Shown here: positions 1-6,441 of the stretch, piece by piece | Layout of the letters: the number at the start of each line of letters is the position of its first letter | How positions within the stretch are numbered: position 1 is the first letter of the stretch | NCBI GenBank assembly: GCA_015067375.1 | Contig: SVMQ01000129.1 | Coordinates: 1 to 6,492, forward strand | DNA from: Oscillospiraceae bacterium | GTDB taxonomy: Bacteria > Bacillota > Clostridia > Oscillospirales > Ruminococcaceae | Direction of reading: 5' to 3' | DNA length: 6,492 nt | Translations under genes and position numbers: made by a program | Notes under the pieces: model-generated | What the model was told of the DNA's origin: nothing | Databases searched by the model: none | The model's input: the letters and a program-made list of their open reading frames with translations, nothing else

Positions 1-1019
1 AAAATCTCGTGATAGATCTTGTGGGAGATCTGGGCGGATTTGCATTCAGACAGCTTGACAGACCGTGCGAGAATTCATTTGCCGATGCACACGGACATCG
101 TTATATCACCTGTCTTAATGCGGATATTGTGCAGACTGATCCCGATATTTTCGTTGCTACCGCGCGCGGAAACTGGACTGCCCACACAAAAGGCGGCGTA
201 ATACTTACGCGCGACGGCGGCGACAGCTTTACTCATATCGGATATCCTGTAGGCATTTCTGAAAGGCTTGATGCGGCAGCAGAAGCGATATCACATCCTA
301 ATACAAACAGTGGCTGGACAGCTGTTACAGCGGACGGCAGCACGATATTGTGGACGCTTGCATATCAGTGGGGACAGTTGCCTTGCTTTGCTGCTGTCAA
401 ATACGATGTTGCGTCTGAGCGGTTCAGCAAAATAAGGATATATGACGCTGAGGGCAACGACATCTCTGAGAGTGAGCTGCATATAAAGATGTTCACAGAC
501 CGCATCGTTCCTGATATGGCATACGGCTTCGGTGAAAATGGACAGATATATGTCAGCACTGACAGCGGCAGCAGTTTTCGTCAGGTAACGGTCAATGGCG
601 AGCTTCCCGGATGCAGATTTTCAGGGATAGACGGCTACAAGGGCGGCGAGATACGCTTTTTGCCGACAGAAAAAGGCGTTTGCTATATGGCGCTGCTCTC
701 GCATGGTTTATGGCGATTGAGCTTCTCGGAGCGTTCAGTAAATTCGGAGCGCGTCAGTGCGCAGGGCGACTTTGTCAAGGCGGTAGGCTTCGGCAAGGGC
801 GCTGAAAAAGCTGTGCCAGCGCTTTTTATCAGCGGAACGCTTTTCGGGGAATACGGCTTCTGGTGCAGCTATGACTTAGGTGAAAGCTGGTCGAGGATAA
901 ACAGCGATGCACAGATGTATGGATATATCGTATCTATGGACGGCGATCACAGAAAAAAGGGCAGAGTATATATTGCAACGGGTACTCACGGAGGACTATA
1001 CGGTGAACCGCTGTCTTAG
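1..1019 (+). CDS. GH74-family beta-propeller glycosidase (xyloglucanase-like), C-terminal part, 5' truncated by window edge
   Basis: The frame is open to the left edge, so the GTG at 9 is probably an internal codon and the true start lies outside. Numbering from that GTG gives at least 336 residues. The segment VGDLGGF (5-11) matches the conserved VGD-x-x-GF region of GH74 enzymes, where I believe D7 is the general acid; that assignment is from memory. Three Asp-box (BNR) motifs are visible: TRDGGDSF (67-74), STDSGSSF (about 183-190) and SYDLGESW (287-294). The ending RVYIATGTHGGLYGE is the typical GH74 closing strand (usually GRVYxGTxGRGIxYG). The family consists of two seven-bladed propellers that cleave xyloglucan or related beta-1,4-glucans; here mainly the second propeller is seen. 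The protein stops right after the propeller, with no dockerin, CBM or linker at the C-terminus. Location in the cell cannot be judged without the N-terminus. Family assignment is good; substrate is inferred. Confidence 0.85.
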   Translation, partial: NLVIDLVGDLGGFAFRQLDRPCENSFADAHGHRYITCLNADIVQTDPDIFVATARGNWTAHTKGGVILTRDGGDSFTHIGYPVGISERLDAAAEAISHPNTNSGWTAVTADGSTILWTLAYQWGQLPCFAAVKYDVASERFSKIRIYDAEGNDISESELHIKMFTDRIVPDMAYGFGENGQIYVSTDSGSSFRQVTVNGELPGCRFSGIDGYKGGEIRFLPTEKGVCYMALLSHGLWRLSFSERSVNSERVSAQGDFVKAVGFGKGAEKAVPALFISGTLFGEYGFWCSYDLGESWSRINSDAQMYGYIVSMDGDHRKKGRVYIATGTHGGLYGEPLS

Positions 1020-1047
1020 GCGATGTCACCTTTTCAGGGGAATTTAA

Positions 1048-2391
1048 ATGGCACAAGTATATGATCTTATGCAAGGGAAGGTATCTAGGCTGATCTTATC
1101 TTTTTATTTTCCCATGCTTTTTACAAATCTGCTGCAGCAGATATATAATATAGCTGACACCGCGATAGTCGGCAAGGGTCTTGGTGATGCTGCAGTCGCT
1201 GCAGTGGGAAATATGGGTTCGCTCACATTTCTTGTTGTGGGCTTCTCTGTCGGTCTGACCAACGGATTTTCTGTTTCCATAGCGCATAGCTACGGCAGAA
1301 AGGACATGGAGGAGTTAAGGCGATGCATAGCTTCATCTGTAGTTCTGTCAGCGCTTATCACTGTTATTCTGACGGTTGTCAGCGTCGTTTTTCTGGATGA
1401 GCTTTTGCGGCTGCTTGATACATCTTCGGAAATAATGAGCGACAGCCTGTTGTATGGTCATATTCTGTTTGGCGGATTGATATGCACCATATTCTACAAT
1501 ATGTGTTCGGCTGTGCTGAGAGCGCTTGGCGACAGCAAAACTCCGCTTATTGCGATCGTTGTGTCTTCGATAGTGAATGTCGGGCTTAATTATATTACTA
1601 TTTTCCTTATGGACATGGGCGTTGACGGCCCTGCCTATGCTACGATAATCTCTCAGTTGATATCAGCGCTGATATGTTTTGCTCGATTGCGCAGGATAGA
1701 AATGATCAGGCTGCACAGAAGTGATTTCAAAGTGGAGATCGGAATGTATCTGGAGCTTATCAGAAACGGCATAGCTATGGCGTTGATGAACTCTGTAACA
1801 GCCGTAGGCAGCATGGTGGTACAGTTTTTCGTGAATGGACTGGGTCTTGCATATACATCGGCATTTTCGGTGTGCATGAGATATCTCAATCTGTTTATTG
1901 ACCCCGCTTGTACGGCAGGCTTCACTATGTCTGCATTCACCAGTCAGAATTACGGTGCAGAGAAATACAGCCGCATCCGCGAAGGGCTTCGTGTATGCCT
2001 GACTATCGCATTTGTTTCCTACATCATCTTTGGAACAGTGCTGGTATTCTTCCCAAAGACCATAGTTGGTTTCATGCTGAACGAGGAGAGTACTATCGCA
2101 ATAGCGGCTGAATATCTCCCACCATGCGGAATAATGCTGTTTGCAGTGGACTTCCTGTTCGTTTACAGAAGTGGAGTGCAGGGCATGGGATATCCGCTCG
2201 TGCCGATGCTGTCAGGCATTGCCGAAATGGTGATGCGTATCCTGATAGTGGTGCTTTTTGTTGGCGGTCTTGGCTTTGTTGCCACTGCTTATGCAGGAAT
2301 AGCGGCATGGGTGGCAGCGCTTTTGATGAATATGTTTGCTTTTTATTTGATCCTACGCAGAAAGCAGAAGCAGAGTATCACAGCAAAGTAA
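1048..2391 (+). CDS. MATE-family multidrug/cation antiporter
   Basis: This is a complete 447-residue integral membrane protein, the usual length for MATE exporters, which expel cationic drugs or metabolites in exchange for Na+ or H+. The start is set by AGGGG at 1036-1040, seven bases before the ATG. The N-terminus has the MATE pattern P22-M-L-F-T-N-L-L-Q-Q-I-Y-N-I-A-D37, then GKGLGDAAVAAVG (42-54). The loop after TM2 carries GRKD (83-86). The conserved RALGDSKTPL motif is at 158-167. The second half repeats the fold: TSQNYGAEKYSRIREGLR is the counterpart of the GRKD loop. About 12 hydrophobic segments are visible. It lies 28 bases after the GH74 stop with no terminator seen between them, so co-transcription is possible, though a functional link is not implied. 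A hairpin follows the gene. Substrate cannot be deduced. The NorM/DinF-like subfamily is uncertain; the MATE assignment itself is firm. Confidence 0.93.
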   Translation: MAQVYDLMQGKVSRLILSFYFPMLFTNLLQQIYNIADTAIVGKGLGDAAVAAVGNMGSLTFLVVGFSVGLTNGFSVSIAHSYGRKDMEELRRCIASSVVLSALITVILTVVSVVFLDELLRLLDTSSEIMSDSLLYGHILFGGLICTIFYNMCSAVLRALGDSKTPLIAIVVSSIVNVGLNYITIFLMDMGVDGPAYATIISQLISALICFARLRRIEMIRLHRSDFKVEIGMYLELIRNGIAMALMNSVTAVGSMVVQFFVNGLGLAYTSAFSVCMRYLNLFIDPACTAGFTMSAFTSQNYGAEKYSRIREGLRVCLTIAFVSYIIFGTVLVFFPKTIVGFMLNEESTIAIAAEYLPPCGIMLFAVDFLFVYRSGVQGMGYPLVPMLSGIAEMVMRILIVVLFVGGLGFVATAYAGIAAWVAALLMNMFAFYLILRRKQKQSITAK

Positions 2392-2416
2392 CACGATGCA
2401 TCAAATGGTATAACAA

Positions 2417-2444
2417 CACGCCCGACTCAGATATGTCGGGCGTG
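2417..2444 (+). terminator. Intrinsic terminator hairpin after the MATE gene
   Basis: CACGCCCGAC (2417-2426) and GTCGGGCGTG (2435-2444) form a perfect 10-bp GC-rich stem with an 8-base loop. It begins 25 bases after the MATE stop. The downstream tail (AAGTGTTTAATATG) is only weakly T-rich, so termination may be incomplete. It separates the GH74/MATE unit from the ABC transporter operon. Confidence 0.7.
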
Positions 2445-2532
2445 AAGTGTTTAATATGCCGTATTGTACTTGTTATGCTAGCGGAATGTTTTTGGCTGTT
2501 TTCGTATCCGTGGTCATTCCATAGAACAAAAA

Positions 2533-2549
2533 TTTAAGGATTATTTAAT
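2533..2549 (+). promoter_or_regulatory. Putative OmpR/PmrA-type response-regulator binding site (direct repeat)
   Basis: TTTAAG (2533-2538), five bases GATTA, then TTTAAT (2544-2549) gives a direct repeat with an 11-bp period, matching the known PmrA/BasR-type pattern YTTAAK-N5-YTTAAK. It overlaps the place where a -35 element should be (2538-2543, GGATTA, a poor -35). This is what an activator-dependent promoter looks like. Transporters of the BceAB/SalXY kind are commonly controlled by two-component systems, which fits, but no regulator gene is in the window. The site is inferred from pattern only, in an AT-rich stretch where chance matches occur. Confidence 0.45.
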
Positions 2550-2557
2550 AATTTCTA

Positions 2558-2566
2558 TGCTATACT
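2558..2566 (+). promoter_or_regulatory. Extended -10 promoter for the ABC transporter operon
   Basis: TGCTATACT contains a near-consensus -10 hexamer TATACT (2561-2566) with the extended TG-n element at 2558-2559. No good -35 is found 17 bases upstream. Transcription would start near 2572-2575, giving a leader of about 20 bases that carries AAAGGGG at 2582-2588, seven bases before the permease ATG at 2596. Confidence 0.6.
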
Positions 2567-2595
2567 GAGGTCACAATGATGAAAGGGGAACAAAA

Positions 2596-4965
2596 ATGTA
2601 TCTCAACATACTGAAAAAAGACCTTAAACGGAAAAGGGCTATGAACATAATAGTGCTTGTGTTCATCACACTTGCGACGATGTTCGTTTCCTCCAGCGTG
2701 AACAATATAATAACTGTAACAACTGCACTGGATGATTATTTTGAAATGGCGGATGCACCTGATTATCTTGTGGTCACCATGAATAAAAATCTTGCTGTTG
2801 ATATCGAAGAAATTGTAAGCTCAGCAGATGCGGTTGAGCGTTATACGATCGAGGATCAGATCTTTTTATCACCTGACAATTTTACCTTCGAAAATGAAGA
2901 TATAAAAGCTCCCAGTGGTACAAATATGGTTCACAGCGATATTCCCATGAACTATTTCCTTTCCGACGGTAGTATCCTTGAAACTGTAAAGCCGGGCGAG
3001 TTCTACATGACTCAATGCAAGGCTGATGCACTCGGCTTGGAGGCAGGCGATAAGCTCACTATTGAGTTGAACGGCGAAAGCCTTGAAGTTACTTTCAAGG
3101 ACAAGATAAAGGACGCACTTTTCGGCTCAAATCAGCTGAGTTTCACGCGTTATGTGATCAGCGAAGAGGACTACAACAGCCTTGTTTCTCCCGAGGGCAC
3201 CGAAACGCTTTACGGTGGAAACATCGTATATATGTATACTTCGGATGTTGACGCAGTTATCCCTCAGATAAAGCCACTGCTTGATAACGGTATCCTCACG
3301 ATGGACAGAGCCTTTATGAAATTTACATACGTATTCGATATGATAGTTGTAGGTCTGCTTCTTGTAGTGAGCTTAATACTTATCGCGATAGCTTTTGTAG
3401 TTCTTCATTTTACCATCACATTCACACTTTCCGAGGAATTCCGCGAGATAGGCGTAATGAAGGCTATCGGTATCAGCAATTTCAAGATTCGTGGACTTTA
3501 TCTTGTAAAGTATGCAGCGCTTTCCGTGATCGGCGCGGTCATCGGACTTCTGCTCAGCTTCCCGTTTGGCAAAATGCTGATGAGCGTTTCCTCACAGACA
3601 ATTATTATCGGAAACTCCGATCCGCTTTTTGTAAATATTCTCTGTGCAGTGGTCGTTATTGCAGTAATTCTCCTGTTCTGTTACGGTTGTACGAGCAAAG
3701 TCAAGAAGCTTACTCCCATCGACGCTATCAGAAACGGTCAGACAGGCGAGCGCTTCCGCAAAAAGAGCCTCATGAGCCTTGGCAGATCGAAACTCGGCGC
3801 AACGCCTTTCCTTGCACTCAACGACATTGTAAGCGCGCCAAGAAGATACAGCATCATTACCATCACGTTTGTGCTTTGCCTGTCACTTCTGTTGATGCTT
3901 TCAAATACTGTTCATACAATGAACAGCGGCAGCCTTTCGACCACCTTTGGCTGGGCAGACTGCGACATCTACCTCGACAGCAAGATCTATGCAGATTCCA
4001 TGACAGAGGACGGACACGATATCCTCGTAAAGCATCTGGACGAAATGGAAAATACTCTTGCGGAAAACGGTATGCCTGCAAAATGCTATCAGGAAATGAT
4101 ACTTACTCTTCCTGTTGTTTGTGGCGAAACCGAAAACAATGTCTGCATCTATCATGGCACAGGCACGACCATGGATATGTACGAGTATACAGCAGGTACA
4201 GTACCGCAGAATACCAACGAGATCGCGATCACACGAATTACAGCGAATAAATTAAAGGTGAATATCGGCGATACTGTTACTATCAAGACCATTGACGGAG
4301 ATAAGAAATATCTCATCACGGCATTCTTCCAGGGAATGAATCAGGCAGGAGATGGTATAAGGCTCCATTCTGATGAGGAGATAAATTACATCCAGGCACA
4401 GGGAAGTATCGGCACACAGATAATGTTCACCGATGACCCCGACAACAAAGAGATAGAACACAGAATCGAGGAGATACAGCGGATATTCCCAGATTATGAA
4501 AACATTAAAACCTGTGCTGAGCAAACATCAGATAATCTCGGCGTTACCGATACTCTTGCTTCTGTAAAATTTCTTGTTACTATCCTCACTATCGTCCTTG
4601 CGGCACTCATCACAGTTCTTATGGAGCGCTCCTTTATCGCAAAGGAAACAGGCGAGATAGCGTTGATGAAAGCTATCGGCACACGCAACGGAAAAATATA
4701 CGCTTACCACGCATTGCGCTTTGCATTTGTGGGAGTAATTGCAATAATAGTCAGCGAGATACTGGCAATGCCGCTTACACACCTTTGCATTGACCCTATA
4801 TTCAAAATGATGGGCATGGAGCTTGCACCCGATTACGTTATCGATCCGTTTGAGCTGTTCCTTGTTTTCCCGCTTGTAATTCTTGTGACAACGACAGCAA
4901 GCGCATTTCTGACCTCGCTCTACACAAAAAAGATAAACGCTTCCGACACTGCTAATATCGAATAA
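2596..4965 (+). CDS. ABC transporter permease with two FtsX-like domains (SalY/MacB-type)
   Basis: This 789-residue membrane protein is the permease of an ABC exporter of the MacB/LolCDE/SalY mechanotransmission type. Such pairs extrude or detach peptides such as bacteriocins, or act in signalling; the substrate here is unknown. The order seen is: TM1 (about 17-38), a large extracytoplasmic domain (about 40-240), TM2 (247-278), cytoplasmic EIGVMKAIGIS (about 284-294), TM3 (302-328), TM4 (344-370), and KKLTPIDAIRNG at the domain end. A second set follows: TM5 (419-441), an external domain (about 442-650), TM6 (about 653-676), EIALMKAIG (about 687-695), TM7 (707-735) and TM8 (751-775). The two [E]-I-x-x-M-K-A-I-G segments are the coupling motifs that contact the ATPase, so both halves look functional. 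The start follows AAAGGGG (2582-2588). It lies 14 bases before its ATPase gene. A single ten-TM BceB arrangement is less likely, because two separate external domains are visible. Confidence 0.92.
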   Translation: MYLNILKKDLKRKRAMNIIVLVFITLATMFVSSSVNNIITVTTALDDYFEMADAPDYLVVTMNKNLAVDIEEIVSSADAVERYTIEDQIFLSPDNFTFENEDIKAPSGTNMVHSDIPMNYFLSDGSILETVKPGEFYMTQCKADALGLEAGDKLTIELNGESLEVTFKDKIKDALFGSNQLSFTRYVISEEDYNSLVSPEGTETLYGGNIVYMYTSDVDAVIPQIKPLLDNGILTMDRAFMKFTYVFDMIVVGLLLVVSLILIAIAFVVLHFTITFTLSEEFREIGVMKAIGISNFKIRGLYLVKYAALSVIGAVIGLLLSFPFGKMLMSVSSQTIIIGNSDPLFVNILCAVVVIAVILLFCYGCTSKVKKLTPIDAIRNGQTGERFRKKSLMSLGRSKLGATPFLALNDIVSAPRRYSIITITFVLCLSLLLMLSNTVHTMNSGSLSTTFGWADCDIYLDSKIYADSMTEDGHDILVKHLDEMENTLAENGMPAKCYQEMILTLPVVCGETENNVCIYHGTGTTMDMYEYTAGTVPQNTNEIAITRITANKLKVNIGDTVTIKTIDGDKKYLITAFFQGMNQAGDGIRLHSDEEINYIQAQGSIGTQIMFTDDPDNKEIEHRIEEIQRIFPDYENIKTCAEQTSDNLGVTDTLASVKFLVTILTIVLAALITVLMERSFIAKETGEIALMKAIGTRNGKIYAYHALRFAFVGVIAIIVSEILAMPLTHLCIDPIFKMMGMELAPDYVIDPFELFLVFPLVILVTTTASAFLTSLYTKKINASDTANIE

Positions 4966-4979
4966 GAAAGGAATCTATC

Positions 4980-5744
4980 ATGAATATTCTCGAAGTAAAA
5001 GACCTCTGCAAGACATATATCGTAAACAAGCGCCAGAACAACGTTCTTAAAAACGTGAACTTCACCGTGTCCGAGGGTGAGATGATAGCGATAATGGGAC
5101 CCTCAGGCTCAGGTAAATCCACTCTGCTGTATGCCGTTTCCGGCATGGACAGCATCACCGCCGGCGAGGTATCGTTCTGTGGTAAGAACATCGCAAAGAT
5201 GGGCGAAAAGGAGCTTGCTGACCTGCGCCTTGACGAGATGGGCTTTATCTTCCAGCAGATGTATATGCTGAAAAATCTTACAGTGCTTGACAATATCATA
5301 CTTCCCGCGGTACAATCAGGTAAGAACACCGAAACACGCAAGGAGACCGTACAGCGCGGTCAGGAGCTTATGCGCAAGCTCGGTATCATCGACATCGCAG
5401 ACAACGACATCAACGAGGTATCGGGCGGTCAGTTGCAGCGTGCCTGCATCTGCCGTAGCATGATAAACGACCCTAAGATGATATTCGCAGACGAGCCTAC
5501 AGGCGCACTCAACCGTACATCCTCTGACGAGGTAATGGAGGAGCTTGCAAAGCTCAACAACGACGGCACTACCATCATGCTGGTAACTCACGATGTAAAG
5601 GTAGCGGCAAAATGCACGAGAGTGCTGTACATAGTTGACGGAAACATAAAAGGCGAGTATAATTTAGATAGGTACGAAAATGCATCTCAGATGCGAGAGC
5701 GTGAGCGTGCGCTGAATAACTGGCTCATGGAGATGGGCTGGTAA
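4980..5744 (+). CDS. ABC transporter ATP-binding protein (SalX/MacB/LolD family)
   Basis: This is a complete 254-residue nucleotide-binding subunit that powers the upstream permease. Visible elements are Walker A GPSGSGKST (40-48), the Q-loop FQQ with Q92, the signature VSGGQ (147-151) followed by LQRACICRS, Walker B MIFADE (167-172), and the H-loop histidine H204 in LVTHD. The segment around 90-106 (FIFQQMYMLKNLTVLDNI) is typical of the antimicrobial-peptide and lipoprotein exporter ATPases. The D-loop reads GALN rather than the usual GALD, a variant I recall as common in clostridial members. The extra C-terminal part (about 215-254) is charged and ends in RALNNWLMEMGW. The start is fixed by AAAGGAA (4967-4973), six bases before the ATG. 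Overall GC is visibly higher here (34 of 60 bases at 5101-5160) than in the DUF4304 region downstream. No terminator follows, and the GNAT start is 18 bases on. Confidence 0.95.
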   Translation: MNILEVKDLCKTYIVNKRQNNVLKNVNFTVSEGEMIAIMGPSGSGKSTLLYAVSGMDSITAGEVSFCGKNIAKMGEKELADLRLDEMGFIFQQMYMLKNLTVLDNIILPAVQSGKNTETRKETVQRGQELMRKLGIIDIADNDINEVSGGQLQRACICRSMINDPKMIFADEPTGALNRTSSDEVMEELAKLNNDGTTIMLVTHDVKVAAKCTRVLYIVDGNIKGEYNLDRYENASQMRERERALNNWLMEMGW

Positions 5745-5762
5745 TAATCGGAGGAATACATT

Positions 5763-6020
5763 ATGCTTACACACAGTGGTACAAACACTATAGAAACCGA
5801 ACGACTCATACTTCGCAGATTCAGATATACAGACGATGATGCGATGCTTAAATACTGGGTTGCCGATGAAAATATACAGTCACTATATTCCGAGCCTGTA
5901 TATACGACTAATCCAAATGCTGTTAGACGCGGATATAAACAATTAAATAGGTATGTAGCCGAATTAGAAAGACAGTATGGTGGTTCGTGGATAAAAATTT
6001 TAGTTACTTATACGAGGTGA
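5763..6020 (+). CDS. Disrupted GNAT acetyltransferase N-terminus fused in frame to a polymorphic-toxin-like C-terminal tail
   Basis: The 85-residue ORF has an excellent start (GGAGGAA at 5750-5756, six bases before ATG). Residues 1-49 are a clear RimJ/RimL-type GNAT N-terminus: TIETERLILRRF (9-20), then DDAMLKYWVADENIQSLYSE and PVYTT (45-49). Real family members continue for about 130 more residues, including the acetyl-CoA loop, all missing here. From residue 50 the protein reads NPNAVRRGYKQLNRYVAELE, then a YGGSW (72-76) and a final ILVTYTR. This pattern (NPxAxRxGxKQLxxY, then GGxW and a hydrophobic strand ending in Y) is what I recall from the extreme C-termini of RHS/YD-repeat and similar polymorphic toxins with restriction-endonuclease-like nuclease domains. 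The presumed catalytic part lies before this tail and is absent. The product should be neither a working acetyltransferase nor an active nuclease. The GNAT part is confident; the toxin-tail origin is recognition from memory. Confidence 0.75.
   Translation: MLTHSGTNTIETERLILRRFRYTDDDAMLKYWVADENIQSLYSEPVYTTNPNAVRRGYKQLNRYVAELERQYGGSWIKILVTYTR
6014..6020 (+). promoter_or_regulatory. Ribosome binding site of the DUF4304 gene, containing the stop codon of the upstream ORF
   Basis: GAGGTGA is a strong Shine-Dalgarno sequence seven bases before the ATG at 6028. Its last three bases, TGA, are the stop codon of the toxin-like tail. This tight stop-in-SD layout is typical of translationally coupled gene pairs such as toxin and immunity genes, and it suggests that the tail and the DUF4304 gene arrived together. 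Confidence 0.7.
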
Positions 6021-6027
6021 AATTAGA

Positions 6028-6432
6028 ATGCTTACAAAAGAACAAATTATCTGTGAAATTACTCCACTGATGAGAGAGTTGGGTTTTAAGAAAAGAAAAA
6101 CGACATGGTATTTATGTAAAGATGACATAACGGTAGTATTTAATATTCAAAATTCCCAATATGATAGGGATGCCTATTATATTAATCTTGGAACAAATAT
6201 AAAGAAGTTGAACAATGTTATATACCCGAGTATTTCATCTTGCTGTCTTTGGCAACGAATTGATGTGGATTTTATATCGTGTTCGCAGATTGTTCAAACT
6301 GTTAAACTTTGGATCGCATGGTATGGCAGTATTGAAGCTATTCGAAGTAAAGTTGTTGAAAAACGTATGCCTATGACAACAAAAAAAGTTCTGTATGAAT
6401 ATATTTCTACTTTATATGGTCATATTTCTTGA
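6028..6432 (+). CDS. DUF4304-family protein, candidate orphan immunity protein
   Basis: This is a small soluble protein of 134 residues with no signal peptide or membrane segment. The family call rests on the pattern MRELGFKKRKTTWY (15-28), then DDITVVFNIQNSQYDRDAYY (32-51) and the strand INLGTN (52-57), followed by a YPSISS/C-W-R segment; DUF4304 proteins share 'FKKxxxTWY...vvNlQkSqy...yyINLG'. The biochemical role of the family is not known to me. Context gives the hypothesis: it sits eight bases after the stop of a polymorphic-toxin-like tail, where immunity genes normally are, so it may neutralise that toxin. It is AT-rich and uses many AAA, ATT and TAT codons, unlike the transporter genes upstream. 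Its stop is immediately followed by resumed GNAT sequence, so the C-terminus could have been trimmed or newly terminated at the junction. Transcription may come from the ABC operon promoter by read-through. Confidence 0.8.
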   Translation: MLTKEQIICEITPLMRELGFKKRKTTWYLCKDDITVVFNIQNSQYDRDAYYINLGTNIKKLNNVIYPSISSCCLWQRIDVDFISCSQIVQTVKLWIAWYGSIEAIRSKVVEKRMPMTTKKVLYEYISTLYGHIS

Positions 6433-6441
6433 CAGCATAAG

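Larger units (their letters stand above)
5910..6441 (+). mobile_element. Probable horizontally acquired block: toxin-gene tail plus DUF4304 gene, replacing the middle of the GNAT gene
   Basis: The block is bounded by GNAT sequence on both sides: codon 49 at 5907-5909 on the left and a resumed GNAT frame from about 6442 on the right. It contains the end of a toxin-like reading frame and a complete small gene. It is clearly more AT-rich than its surroundings: 16 G+C of 60 bases at 6181-6240 against 34 of 60 at 5101-5160. No transposase, no inverted repeats at the ends and no target-site duplication were found, so homologous or illegitimate recombination is more likely than an insertion sequence. 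Boundaries are accurate to roughly 10 bases. Confidence 0.55.

Noticed and set aside
9..1019. GTG at 9 as the true start of the GH74 protein.
   Set aside because: The frame is open upstream to the window edge, no Shine-Dalgarno can be seen in the eight bases available, and the sequence starts in the middle of the GH74 fold.
2483..2520. Inverted repeat GGAATG / CATTCC upstream of the ABC promoter as a possible operator or leader structure.
   Set aside because: Only six bases pair across a 26-base gap, with no further complementarity; it is likely chance.
2124..2537. Open frame of 137 codons overlapping the MATE 3' end and running through the hairpin.
   Set aside because: It lies in another frame of the firmly identified MATE gene, has no ribosome binding site, gives a Cys/Trp/Arg-rich protein without family features, and crosses the terminator.
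4952..5341. Minus-strand open frame of 129 codons opposite the ATPase gene.
   Set aside because: It is the antisense of conserved Walker A and Q-loop codons, with no supporting start signal or recognisable protein pattern.
5945..6060. Alternative frame reading WWFVDKNFSYLYEVKLEC, faintly like the GNAT stretch before the CIG motif, suggesting mere frameshifts instead of a foreign block.
   Set aside because: The resemblance is weak, the frame has stops just upstream, and the same bases hold a strong Shine-Dalgarno and the start of the DUF4304 gene, whose protein pattern is much more convincing.
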